A stretch of 40,752 bases of DNA from Candidatus Didemnitutus sp. (lineage in GTDB: Bacteria; Verrucomicrobiota; Verrucomicrobiia; Opitutales; Opitutaceae). The notes beneath the pieces were generated by a model. That model worked only from the letters and a program-made list of their open reading frames with translations. It had not been told where the DNA came from and made no database searches. Each line of letters starts with the position of its first letter. Within the stretch, counting starts at the first letter, position 1. The stretch lies in assembly GCA_023701285.1 (NCBI GenBank), contig JAMPXH010000026.1, positions 1-40,752 of the forward strand. The letters run 5' to 3'. Shown in pieces: positions 8,546 to 17,787 of this stretch. A program made the translations under genes and the position numbers.

Positions 8546-8602
8546 GGTGGTCGCCGCTGTCCCAGCGGCGACAGGCGTCGGTAGGGACACCGACGCCCAC
8601 CA
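8546..8602. repeat. Double-hairpin intergenic repeat
   Basis: Two perfect 9-bp hairpins sit side by side. GTCGCCGCT (8550-8558) pairs with AGCGGCGAC (8564-8572) around the loop GTCCC. GGCGTCGGT (8574-8582) pairs with ACCGACGCC (8589-8597) around AGGGAC. Outer GGTGG and CCACC bases can pair to close both into a three-way shape. It lies in the 132 bp gap between the convergent ends of miaA and the membrane-protein gene. The compact symmetrical form and complementary loops (GTCCC/GGGAC) look like a dispersed REP-type or MITE-like intergenic element. Confidence 0.6.
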
Positions 8603-8618
8603 TCTGCACGATCCCGGC

Positions 8619-9224
8619 TCAGGCGTCGGTCGATTCCGGTCGGGCGGCGGCTGCCTGGTTTTCGCGCTCGAGCCGGCGATGGATCAGGAAGTGCGTGACC
8701 AGCAGGAGCGGGAGCAGGAATTGCGGCAGGAGATTGAGCGGCAACTGGCCGAACAGCTGCGCGGCCGCTTCGTCGTCACCGGCCAGCCGGGTGACATTGT
8801 AGGTCAGCAACACGAGCCCGACGAAGCCGATGACGTTCCAGACGGCGAGGACGCGGCGGCGCAACGCGGGCTTGAACGGGGCCGCCGCGACGACCAGTGC
8901 GCTCGCGGCGATGAGGTTTTCGCTCCAGCCGGAGACGAACGCGAATTGCGCGGGCAGCTCGCCGCGGGCGAAGAGGTGCAGGAAATAGAAGCCGACGAAG
9001 CGCGTGACGCTCAGCAGCACGAGCGCGCGGAGTTCGACGCCGTCGAACCACTCGCGCACCAGCTTGATCCGGTCGCCGAGGAAGATCACGGCGCCGGCGA
9101 GGGCGACGCAGAGCAGCGGCAGCGCCCAGGCGGGCAGATGCGCCAGCCCCTGGGTGTGGCCGAGATAGACGGCGGCCAGCAGCCAGAGCCAGAGGAGTCC
9201 GCGGATGAAGAGGGGAGTGGCCAT
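8619..9224 (-). CDS. Unknown six-helix membrane protein downstream of tryptophanase
   Basis: I do not recognise this 201-residue protein. About six hydrophobic segments are visible, near residues 5-22, 32-50, 66-85, 96-113, 126-147 and 165-185, joined by short loops. The C-terminal tail is short and polar. It starts four bases after the tryptophanase stop on the same strand, so the two genes are almost certainly co-transcribed. It is far smaller than the usual tryptophan permeases (TnaB, about 415 residues) and shows no APC-family motif. A transport or membrane role linked to tryptophan or indole is possible but rests only on position. Confidence 0.75.
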   Translation of the reverse strand: MATPLFIRGLLWLWLLAAVYLGHTQGLAHLPAWALPLLCVALAGAVIFLGDRIKLVREWFDGVELRALVLLSVTRFVGFYFLHLFARGELPAQFAFVSGWSENLIAASALVVAAAPFKPALRRRVLAVWNVIGFVGLVLLTYNVTRLAGDDEAAAQLFGQLPLNLLPQFLLPLLLVTHFLIHRRLERENQAAAARPESTDA

Positions 9225-9228
9225 GCGA

Positions 9229-10620
<1,392 letters not shown>

Positions 10621-10673
10621 GGGGTTTGCCCTTCACGCTGCCGCGGAGGCGCCGGTGCGGCCAATCGAAACTG

Positions 10674-10693
10674 GTTAGTCCAAAAGCACTAAC
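10674..10693. promoter_or_regulatory. Inverted repeat in the tnaA upstream region
   Basis: GTTAGT (10674-10679) and ACTAAC (10688-10693) form a perfect 6-bp dyad with an 8-bp spacer, 54-73 bp upstream of the tryptophanase start. Because the TolC gene has its own terminator just beyond, tnaA must have a promoter here. The dyad is therefore a candidate operator. It does not match the E. coli TrpR operator. Confidence 0.35.
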
Positions 10694-10724
10694 ACGGAGC
10701 CGGGCACAACGGTGCCACGCGGGC

Positions 10725-10753
10725 AAAGAAAAGCCCCGCGGTGAGGCGGGGCT
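10725..10753 (-). terminator. Rho-independent terminator of the TolC-family gene
   Basis: On the minus strand, the 8-bp stem AGCCCCGC/GCGGGGCT (10753-10746 with 10739-10732, loop about 6 nt) is followed by the U-rich run TTTTCTTT (10732-10725). It lies about 55 bp after the stop of the TolC-family gene and before the tnaA leader. It should separate the two transcription units. Confidence 0.85.
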
Positions 10754-10806
10754 GGAAAACTGGCCGGTGCGGGCAGCGGGCGGCGCGGAAGGCAGGTGCG
10801 GGCTTG

Positions 10807-12261
10807 TTACAGCGTGATGCCGTAGCGTTGCAGGGCGCTGCCCTCGATGCGGTAGAGGGCGGTGTAGGAGTTGCGCAGGGCGATGCGGGATTGCAGCTCG
10901 TTCACGCGGGCGGTCTCGAGATCCTGCTGCGCTTCGAGCACGCGGCGGGAGGTGGAGAGTCCGGCGCGGAAGCGCGCTTCCTCGAGCTCGTATTGCTTCT
11001 CGCTCAGCTCGCGGGCGAGGGAGGAGATCTTCACACTCTCGGCGTTGGTCTCGACGGCGCGCACGGCGGCGCGGACCTGCACCTCGATGTCCTGCTCGAG
11101 CGAGCGGACGAGGATCTGCTGCTGGGTGAGGGACGCGATGGCCTGACGGTGGCGCGCCTTGTCGGCGACCTGGCCCCACGGAAGGGAAACGGAGAGATCG
11201 ATCTGCCACGAGGTGCCGTCGCGCTCGAGCGCGCCGCGGTAGGCGCGGGAACCGCTGGTGGCGGGGAAGGAATCGAAGCCCACGGCGCCGCCGACGCTCA
11301 CGTCGGGGCGGGCGTTGCTCTTGGCGACCTTGGCGTCGAGCTTCAGTTGCTCGATCGCGGTCTGGGCGGCGAGGTAGTCGGGCTGGTTGCGCTTGGCGGC
11401 GTCGTAGGAGGAGGCGAAGGTGGGCAGCTCCGGCGTGGCCGCCGGCAGGGCGACGGCGCCGACGGTGCCGTCGAGTTCGAACTGGCCGATGAGGGCGAGG
11501 AGGCTTTCGCGGTTGTCCTGGACGGTTTGCTCGGCGAGCAGCAGGCCGCGGCGGGCGTTGGCGACGCCGACGTCGGCTTGGAGGACGTCGAGGTCGGTGG
11601 CGACGCCGGTCTGCCGGCGGGTGCGGGCTTCCTCGAGGAGGCGCTCGGCGAGGACGAGGGAGAGGCGGCGGACTTCGCGTTGCTCGCGGGCGAAGGCGAG
11701 GCCGTAGTAGGCGTTCTCGGTGCGCTGGATGACGTCGAGGACGCTGGCCTTGTAGTTGAGGTTGGCGCGGTCGAGGCCGAGGCGGGCGCGGTCAAGCGGG
11801 GCGCGGTTCACCTCGCGGCCGGCGCCGGCGAGGAGGGGCTGGCGCACGGAGACGGTGAGGTCGGCGTTGTAGGCGGGGTTGAAGAGGGCGCTCGTGGCCT
11901 CGGTGCGGTCGAGGTTGGTGCTCACGGTGGCGACGGTGCCGGTGTAGAAGCGCTGGGTGACGCCGAGGCGGGCGTCGCCGGTCTCGAGCTTCGTGCCGGG
12001 CGTGACGCCGTTCTGATGCGTGCGGGTGGTGCCGCGCGAAAGGTCGAAGGTGAACTCCGGCAGGAATCCGCCGCGGGCGACTTCGACGGCGTCGCGCGCG
12101 ATCTCGGGGCTGAGGCGTTCCGCCTCGAGGCTGAAGTTGCGGCGCAGGGCCCGCTGGATGGCTTCCTCGACAGTGAGGGGCGCGGGGGCCTCCTGGGCGG
12201 AAAGGATGGCGCTGAGACCGGCTAGGCCGAGGGCGACGAGGGCGAGGCGGCGGAGTTGCAT
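10807..12261 (-). CDS. TolC-family outer membrane efflux protein
   Basis: An outer-membrane factor of about 484 residues that would form the periplasmic tunnel and outer-membrane pore of a tripartite export system. The N-terminal signal peptide is clear (MQLRRLALVALGLAG, cleavage near ILSAQ). It is followed by the family opening LTVEEAIQRALRRNFSLEAE and long helical coiled-coil segments in two structural repeats (for example AKVAKSNARPDVSVGGAVGF and LARELSEKQYELEEARFRAG). The start at 12261 is chosen because it begins directly with the signal peptide; the frame is open for 37 more codons. No membrane-fusion protein or inner-membrane pump gene is adjacent, so its partner must be elsewhere. The downstream terminator at 10725-10753 suggests a single-gene unit. 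Confidence 0.9.
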   Translation of the reverse strand: MQLRRLALVALGLAGLSAILSAQEAPAPLTVEEAIQRALRRNFSLEAERLSPEIARDAVEVARGGFLPEFTFDLSRGTTRTHQNGVTPGTKLETGDARLGVTQRFYTGTVATVSTNLDRTEATSALFNPAYNADLTVSVRQPLLAGAGREVNRAPLDRARLGLDRANLNYKASVLDVIQRTENAYYGLAFAREQREVRRLSLVLAERLLEEARTRRQTGVATDLDVLQADVGVANARRGLLLAEQTVQDNRESLLALIGQFELDGTVGAVALPAATPELPTFASSYDAAKRNQPDYLAAQTAIEQLKLDAKVAKSNARPDVSVGGAVGFDSFPATSGSRAYRGALERDGTSWQIDLSVSLPWGQVADKARHRQAIASLTQQQILVRSLEQDIEVQVRAAVRAVETNAESVKISSLARELSEKQYELEEARFRAGLSTSRRVLEAQQDLETARVNELQSRIALRNSYTALYRIEGSALQRYGITL

Positions 12262-12464
12262 GGGAAGAGTGGCGGGATCGTGAAAGCTAAACACACGCGG
12301 GAACGCCGGGAAGTTGGCGGAAATCACCGGGTGATACGCCGGAAGGAGCGAATCCACCCGGAGAAAACGCAAGGTGTCGCCGCCGCGCTTGAGCGCAGCG
12401 GGAAAACAGCCGGGCGGTCATCTGGCGGGATAGACGGCGCGCCCGGTCAGGGGTTACCGGCCCT

Positions 12465-14138
12465 TCAGGGCTGGGCTGCGGTCGCCGGCGCGGACTTGCG
12501 CAGCTCGGACTCGACGAGGGAGTTGAGCAGCGCGCTCTCGTTGGCGGAGGCGGTGTATTGCATCAACTGCTGGCGCACCTCGGCGTAACGGGGATTGCTC
12601 GGGCTGACGTCGGGGAGCTTCTTCTCGGCGGCGTAGACGAAGTGGCCCTTGTCGGACTCGGCGAGCATCTCGGAGACCTGGCCGGCCTCGAGGGTCTGCA
12701 GCGCGCCGTAGGCGGCGTAGGGCAGATCCTGCGGCGGCTGGCGGAGGGTGAAGCTGGCGTAGGGCTTGACGGTGAGCTTCTGCGCGGCGGCGGCATCGGC
12801 GAAGCTTTGGCCAGCCTTGACCGCGGCTTGGAGCTTCTCGCGGATGCTCTTGCCCTGCTCGTTGAAGCGGCGGCGCTTTTCGCCGTCGCGGTAGTCGCTG
12901 GCGACGCGCTCGCGGACTTCCGTGAACATCGGCTTGTAGGAGGGCAGGCTCTCGTTCCAGAGCAGCACGACGTAGCCGGACGGGGTGGGGAGCGGGTCGG
13001 AGAAGAAGCGCTCGTTGCCGAGGCGGCCGATCGGCTCGGCGTAGTTGGCCAGCCAGGGACGATCGGCGGGCGGCGAGTCGAAGGTGAAGGGGGCGATCGG
13101 GGTGGCGCTGCGGTTCTGCGCGGAGAGGAACTGGGTGAGCTCGGCGGAGTTCGCGGCGACCTTGCGCTCGAAGAGGGCGACGGTGAAGTCGTTGGCGGCG
13201 CGGGAAGCGAGGTTGCGGCCGGCGACTTCCTTCATGGCGGCTTCGACTTGGGCGCGGACCTTCGGGAAATTGTCGGTGACGGCTGGCTGGCCGTCGAGGC
13301 TGAGGGCGGGGGCGTCCTTCTTGTCGGCGTCGGCCGGGACGGGGAAGCGGGCGGCGTTGGCGTTGTAGAAGGTGCGCATTTCCTCCTCGGTCGGGGCGTT
13401 GGCGGGCGTGAAGTCCGCGCTCTTGAACTCGACGGCGCTCAGGCGCGGGCGGGCCGGGACCTCGTAGCGGAAGGAGTTGTCGTCGAAATATTTTTGGAGC
13501 ACCTCGTCGGTGGCGGCGATGTTCGGCTCGAAGGTGGCGTAGTCGAGGCTGGCGACGGCGAGGGTCCAGGAGGTCTCGATGCGCTTGAGCTGCTCGGCGA
13601 CGTCGGAGGGCAGCACGTAGCCGGGGCCGGAGACGACCTTGCTGAGGGCGTCGAGGCGGGCGTCCTCGCGGAGGACGCGGGTGGCGTCGGCGACGGAGAA
13701 TTGCGGGTTGTCCTTCAGGGAGTCGGCGAGGCGCTGGTAGGCCTGCTGGTCGAAGTTGCCCTGCTCGTTCTTGAAGGCGGGGAGCTGGGCGATGAAGGCG
13801 GAGACTTCCTTCTCGGAGGGCTGGGGCAGGCTGAGTTGGTCGGCGAGCGCGAGGCCGGCGACGCGGCTGAGGGAGTATTGCTGCACCTGGGCGCCGCTGG
13901 CCTGGTAGGCGCCGCGGAGCTGTGCACTGAAGCTGCCGTCGGTCATGATGCGGCGGGCTTGTTGCTCGTTGCCCAGGTTGTAGCCGAAGAACTCCTGCTC
14001 GAGCGTCTTGTGGCCGGCCTGGCCGATGCCCGGGGCCGCGCCGATGGTAAACACGAAGGGAATCGTGATGACGATCAGCAGGAACAGCAGAAAGAACTTC
14101 GTGTGCTTCTGGAAGGTGGTTTGGATCCAGGAAATCAT
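12465..14138 (-). CDS. PpiD/SurA-like periplasmic folding protein, parvulin active site not evident
   Basis: A 557-residue protein with one N-terminal membrane anchor (WIQTTFQKHTKFFLLFLLIV) and a large periplasmic part. The first ~200 residues resemble the SurA_N/PpiD chaperone fold (YNLGNEQQARRIM, AFIAQLPAFKNEQGNFDQQAY, LREDARLDALSKVV). The family name is peptidylprolyl isomerase, but the HILV-type and GGDLG-type parvulin motifs are not visible. The middle instead has features such as FPKVRAQVEAAMKEVAGRN and SGYVVLLWNESLPSYKPMF, so isomerase activity is doubtful. PpiD proteins assist outer-membrane and secreted protein folding near SecYEG. The start at 14138 gives the typical short basic/hydrophobic N terminus; the frame stays open 88 codons upstream with no protein-like content. 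Confidence 0.8.
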   Translation of the reverse strand: MISWIQTTFQKHTKFFLLFLLIVITIPFVFTIGAAPGIGQAGHKTLEQEFFGYNLGNEQQARRIMTDGSFSAQLRGAYQASGAQVQQYSLSRVAGLALADQLSLPQPSEKEVSAFIAQLPAFKNEQGNFDQQAYQRLADSLKDNPQFSVADATRVLREDARLDALSKVVSGPGYVLPSDVAEQLKRIETSWTLAVASLDYATFEPNIAATDEVLQKYFDDNSFRYEVPARPRLSAVEFKSADFTPANAPTEEEMRTFYNANAARFPVPADADKKDAPALSLDGQPAVTDNFPKVRAQVEAAMKEVAGRNLASRAANDFTVALFERKVAANSAELTQFLSAQNRSATPIAPFTFDSPPADRPWLANYAEPIGRLGNERFFSDPLPTPSGYVVLLWNESLPSYKPMFTEVRERVASDYRDGEKRRRFNEQGKSIREKLQAAVKAGQSFADAAAAQKLTVKPYASFTLRQPPQDLPYAAYGALQTLEAGQVSEMLAESDKGHFVYAAEKKLPDVSPSNPRYAEVRQQLMQYTASANESALLNSLVESELRKSAPATAAQP

Positions 14139-14283
14139 GGAATGAAACCGTGTTCGGTAGGGTGGCGCACCGGAGGTGTCAACAGGCGAAGCGTTTGCAG
14201 GCGATCGCCGAGGGCCGGCGTGCGGACGGGGCGGCGAATATTCGATTGGCGGCCCGGAGGCTTCGGCTAGGGGAATGGGTGCG

Positions 14284-15405
14284 ATGACGCCCGCCGGAGA
14301 ATCCTCAGTGCCGTTCCCGAATCCCCATCGGCTGTCTGACCGTGTGCTGGCCCGTTTCACGGAGAATCCGCCGGGTGGCCGGCTCGCGGCTTGGGTGACC
14401 ACGATCTTGGCGACGTTTTTGATCGGATGGATGGACTACCTCACCGGGCCGCGGATGTCTTTCGTCATTTTTTATCTCGTGCCGGTGGCGCTGGCGGTGG
14501 CGTGGCTGGGGCGGACGAATGGCACGCTGCTGGCGGGGGTGAGCGTGGCGATCCGCTTCATCGCGGACAGCTACGGAGATCCCACGGCGTTCCAGGAGGC
14601 GTGGCTGTGGTGGAATTCCATCGGCATGCTGCTGGTCTATCTCGTGGTGGTCTGGGTGCTGGACGCGCTGATCCGGCTGCATCGTCAGCTGAAGATGCGG
14701 GTGCGGGAGCGCACTGAGGATTTCGAGCGGGAGGTGCGCAAGCGGCAGGAGGTGCAACGCGAGCTGTTGGAATTGAGCACGAGCGAACGCAGTGCGATGG
14801 GGCGCGAGCTGCATGATCAACTGGGCCAGCATCTCGTGGGCACCGCGATGGCGGCGCAGGTCCTCGCCCAGCGTCTCGGCCTGCGTGACGAGGCGGCGGC
14901 GCGCGAGGCCCGGCACATCGCAAACCTGGTCGAGCAGGGAATCGGCGAGACCCGCCAACTGGCCCGCGGTCTCCTGCTCACGCACATCGAGCCAGCACGG
15001 CTGGGCGTCGAGATCGAGGAGCTGTGTGCGGGGCTGCGACAGCAGTTCCCCCAGACCGTTTGCGAGCTGCGTTGGGAGGAAACGCTGCCGGTGGCCGATG
15101 CCGGCGTGGCGGCCCAGGTTTTCCGCATCGTGCAGGAAGGACTGCGCAATGCGCTGCGCCACAGCGGCGGCACGCAGGTGCGGGTCGAGTGCCGGGCCGA
15201 CGACGCGGCGCTGCATCTGACGATCGAGGACAACGGCCGCGGCCTGCCGCCTGAAGGCGAGCGCGGGCTCGGCATGGGGCTCGGCATCATGCGGCACCGG
15301 GCCGACCACATCGGGGCCCGGCTGGAAATTTCCTCTCGACCGGGCGGCGGCACGCGCATCACCTGCGATTTGCCGCTGCACGGACACCCTTCCCATGAGC
15401 CCTGA
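14284..15405 (+). CDS. Membrane sensor histidine kinase, HisKA_3 (NarX/DesK-like)
   Basis: A 373-residue inner-membrane kinase. About four hydrophobic segments (residues ~35-125, including ILATFLIGWMDYLTG and FVIFYLVPVALAVAWLG) form a MASE-like N-terminal sensor region without a large periplasmic loop. A coiled coil of about 40 residues (RLHRQLKMRVRERTEDFERE) leads to the HisKA_3 dimerisation helix with phospho-accepting His177 in GRELHDQLGQHL. The HATPase_c domain shows NALRHSGG (N box), EDNGRGLPP (G1) and GLGMGLGIMRHRA (G2). The start at 14284 has AGGGGA about 10 nt upstream; the ATG at 14275 lies directly on that motif. Its stop overlaps the regulator start by 11 bp, a coupled pair. Confidence 0.93.
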   Translation: MTPAGESSVPFPNPHRLSDRVLARFTENPPGGRLAAWVTTILATFLIGWMDYLTGPRMSFVIFYLVPVALAVAWLGRTNGTLLAGVSVAIRFIADSYGDPTAFQEAWLWWNSIGMLLVYLVVVWVLDALIRLHRQLKMRVRERTEDFEREVRKRQEVQRELLELSTSERSAMGRELHDQLGQHLVGTAMAAQVLAQRLGLRDEAAAREARHIANLVEQGIGETRQLARGLLLTHIEPARLGVEIEELCAGLRQQFPQTVCELRWEETLPVADAGVAAQVFRIVQEGLRNALRHSGGTQVRVECRADDAALHLTIEDNGRGLPPEGERGLGMGLGIMRHRADHIGARLEISSRPGGGTRITCDLPLHGHPSHEP

Positions 15406-16051
15406 GCCGATCCGCATTTTCCTGGTCGACGACCACCCGCTGGTCCGCGAATGGCTGGGGCAGTTGTTGTCGAGCGAGCCCGGCTTCGAGGTGATCGGAC
15501 AGGCGGACGATGCGGCGCCCGGTCTGGCCGCCATGACCGGCAACCCGCCGGACATCGCGATCGTCGACCTGTCGTTGCGCAACGGCAGCGGGCTCGATCT
15601 CATCAAGGAACTGCGCGAGAAGCTCCCGGCCGTGCAGGTGATCGTGCTCTCCATGCACGAGGAACTGGCCCACGTCGAACGCGCGCTGCGCGCCGGTGCG
15701 GCCGGCTACGTGATGAAGCGCGAGTCCACGACCCGCATCGTCGAGGCGATCCGTGCGGTGCGCGCCGGCCGGGTCTATGCCAATCCCGAGGTGCTGGCGC
15801 GCCTCGCGGAGCGGATGGTCGGGCGCCGGCAGGGCGGCGCCGCCGGCACCGTCGACACGCTGAGCGACCGCGAGCTGGAGGTTTTCCGCCGGATGGGCGA
15901 GGGGCACGCCACCAAGCGCATCGCCAGCGACCTCGGGGTCAGCATGAAGACCGTGCAGGAATACCAGGCGCGCATCAAAGAGAAGCTCGGCTTGGCGGAT
16001 GCGACCGAACTCATGCGGGCGGCGGTGCGCTGGACCGAAGGGGTGCTTTGA
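15395..16051 (+). CDS. NarL/FixJ-family response regulator (REC + LuxR HTH)
   Basis: A 218-residue transcription factor, partner of the kinase at 14284-15405, with which it overlaps by 11 bp. The receiver domain has acidic residues in FLVDDHPLVREW, phosphoacceptor Asp58 in IAIVDLSLRNGSG, the Ser/Thr switch in VIVLSMHEE and the conserved Lys in GYVMKRES. A linker leads to a LuxR-type helix-turn-helix with TLSDRELEVFRRMGEG, IASDLGVSMKTVQ and the recognition-helix end YQARIKEKLGL. It should bind DNA as a dimer after phosphorylation. Targets are unknown; GTCGGGC heptamers lie just downstream at 16060-16207. Confidence 0.94.
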   Translation: MSPEPIRIFLVDDHPLVREWLGQLLSSEPGFEVIGQADDAAPGLAAMTGNPPDIAIVDLSLRNGSGLDLIKELREKLPAVQVIVLSMHEELAHVERALRAGAAGYVMKRESTTRIVEAIRAVRAGRVYANPEVLARLAERMVGRRQGGAAGTVDTLSDRELEVFRRMGEGHATKRIASDLGVSMKTVQEYQARIKEKLGLADATELMRAAVRWTEGVL

Positions 16052-16059
16052 TAATCATT

Positions 16060-16207
16060 GTCGGGCGCGGGAGGACAGCGGTTTACCCCGGAGCCCGACA
16101 GACATTGCCAAAAATTTGCCCTATAGTCGGGCGTGTTGGTTCTAAGGCACCAAGCAACTTAGGTTCAGTTCAACAAGGCTATGCTGCACGTCTGACTCAG
16201 GTCGGGC
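16060..16207. repeat. Four GTCGGGC/GCCCGAC heptamers with 33 bp spacing
   Basis: GTCGGGC occurs at 16060-16066, 16126-16132 and 16201-16207, and its reverse complement GCCCGAC at 16093-16099. The first three sites are spaced exactly 33 bp apart. The last two sites share the 10-mer GTCGGGCGTG. The 170 bp gap is less GC-rich than its surroundings and lies between the convergent ends of the response regulator and yihY genes, so it is not an obvious promoter region for either. Confidence 0.55.
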
Positions 16208-16221
16208 GTGCAGTCCTGTTT

Positions 16222-17754
16222 TCAGGCCCCGCCGGGTGCGGCGGCGAAGGGGGCGCGGGTGACGTTCGAATCGAAATCGTCCAGCAATTCGTCGAGGGTG
16301 CGGCCCCCCAGCGCCTCGGGCAACGCGGTGGCGAGGCGCGCGTGATAGTGCGCGAGGATGGGATCGACGCTGTCGAGCATGTCGCCGCTCGGCGAGGCGC
16401 CGTAGTGGGCGAAGAGCTGCTGGAATTCGAAGAGCGTGATGCGGTTCAGCGGCCGCGCGGGCTGGTAGCGGTAGTCGTTCGGGTCGCGGCTCTCGGACGA
16501 AGGCAGCTGGGCGATGAGTTGCAGGTCGCAGAGGCGGTTGAGGCTCTCGTTCAACACCTGCGAGGGCACGCGGATGCGGTGGGAAAGCTGCGTCACCGAA
16601 TAAGGCGGCAGGCACTCCTTGAAGCGGCGGGCGACGAGCAGCAGCACGAGCAGCGAGAGGCTTTCGCGGGCGAAGGCGTTGAGGCTGTGCCACGCGGTCT
16701 GGCTGCTGCGATAATGGACGTTCTGCACCGCGTAGGTGATCTGCCCGCCCACGAGCACGAAGAACCAGAAGATGTAGAGGCCGAGCATCAGGATCGGCAG
16801 GATGCCGACGGAGCCGTAGAGGCTCTTGGAAAGCACGACGCGTTTGAAATAGAGGAAGGCGAGAGTGTTGTTCAGCAGCAGCAGGGCCGTGACGATCACG
16901 GCGCCGATGAAGGCAGCGCCCCAGCGCACGCGGGTGTTCGGGATGGAGCGGTAGAAAAGCGTGAGCATGACCGCCAGCAGCACGGCGGACGACGAGGGCA
17001 GCATCCACGTGAACAGCGCCTGCAGATGCCCGCCCAGCGGCAGCTTGTCGAAGAAGAGGGTCATGACCGCGCCGGCCGAGAGCAGCGTCAGCGAAGTGAA
17101 AAACAGCAGCGCTCCGAGCGTGATGACGGTCCAGTAATAAACGATGCGCGTCACCCAGCTCCGCCCGCGGCGCACGCCCCAGATGTCGTTGAACGCATTC
17201 TCGATCGTGGTGAACAACTGCACTGCGATGACGAGCAGCGTGAGCAGGCCCACGGCGCCGGCCGTGCCGGAGCGGGAGCTCTCGATGAAGTGGTTGATCA
17301 GCTTGACGAGTTCCGGGTCGGGCGCGGTCTGCGTGCGCACCGTGCCGTCGGGTGCCGTCGTCGCCACCGGGGCCGGCGCGGGGGCTTCGGGCTTGGTCTC
17401 GGGGTGCGTCGGCACGTGGGCTTGGTCGTATTGCGCGACTTGTGGAGCGATGAAGGCGATGACGCTGTTCAGGCTGCGCGCAAGGATGGCGGGGTCGCGG
17501 TCGCCGAGGGCGAAGCCCGCGATCAGCACGGCGAGCGCGATCATCGGGCCGAGACCGAGGAGCGAACTGTAGCTGAGCGCCGCGGCGCGCGCCGCGACCT
17601 TGATCTCCTGCAGGCCGGAGAGGGTGATGGAGATGACGCGGAGGATGGCGAAGAAGCGGCCGCGCAACGACCGGTCCCGCGCCGTGGCGGCGGCCCAGAT
17701 GTCAACGGTCCAGAGACGGTGGAGCCGGGCGACGTAGGCTTTGAGCGGATTCAT
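16222..17754 (-). CDS. YihY/BrkB-family inner-membrane protein
   Basis: A 510-residue integral membrane protein of the YihY/virulence factor BrkB family (older databases call it ribonuclease BN, which is wrong for this family). The core is visible in ARAAALSYSSLLGLGPMIAL, ENAFNDIWGVRRGRSWVTR, and several transmembrane segments from residue ~60 to ~340 ending at FWFFVLVGGQITYAVQNV. A Pro/Ala-rich loop near residues 115-135 interrupts the first half. The C-terminal ~150 residues are soluble and resemble a winged-helix-like segment (YSVTQLSHRIRVPSQVLNESLNRL), common in longer members. Function is unknown. The gene follows the GYF_2 gene by 33 bp and is probably co-transcribed with it. Confidence 0.9.
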   Translation of the reverse strand: MNPLKAYVARLHRLWTVDIWAAATARDRSLRGRFFAILRVISITLSGLQEIKVAARAAALSYSSLLGLGPMIALAVLIAGFALGDRDPAILARSLNSVIAFIAPQVAQYDQAHVPTHPETKPEAPAPAPVATTAPDGTVRTQTAPDPELVKLINHFIESSRSGTAGAVGLLTLLVIAVQLFTTIENAFNDIWGVRRGRSWVTRIVYYWTVITLGALLFFTSLTLLSAGAVMTLFFDKLPLGGHLQALFTWMLPSSSAVLLAVMLTLFYRSIPNTRVRWGAAFIGAVIVTALLLLNNTLAFLYFKRVVLSKSLYGSVGILPILMLGLYIFWFFVLVGGQITYAVQNVHYRSSQTAWHSLNAFARESLSLLVLLLVARRFKECLPPYSVTQLSHRIRVPSQVLNESLNRLCDLQLIAQLPSSESRDPNDYRYQPARPLNRITLFEFQQLFAHYGASPSGDMLDSVDPILAHYHARLATALPEALGGRTLDELLDDFDSNVTRAPFAAAPGGA

Positions 17755-17787
17755 GCGGTCGCGCCGTTCGGCGCGGTCGGGGCGGCT

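Noticed and set aside
10674-10693. TrpR operator upstream of tryptophanase
   Set aside because: The dyad GTTAGT-N8-ACTAAC does not match the GTACTAGTT-type half-sites, and no trpR gene is in the window.
10621-10724. A tnaC-like leader peptide before tryptophanase
   Set aside because: No short frame with a critical Trp codon followed by a Pro-stop arrangement could be seen in this stretch.
16222-17754. Annotation of the YihY protein as ribonuclease BN
   Set aside because: That name was transferred in error in databases; the protein is an integral membrane protein without metallo-beta-lactamase nuclease motifs.
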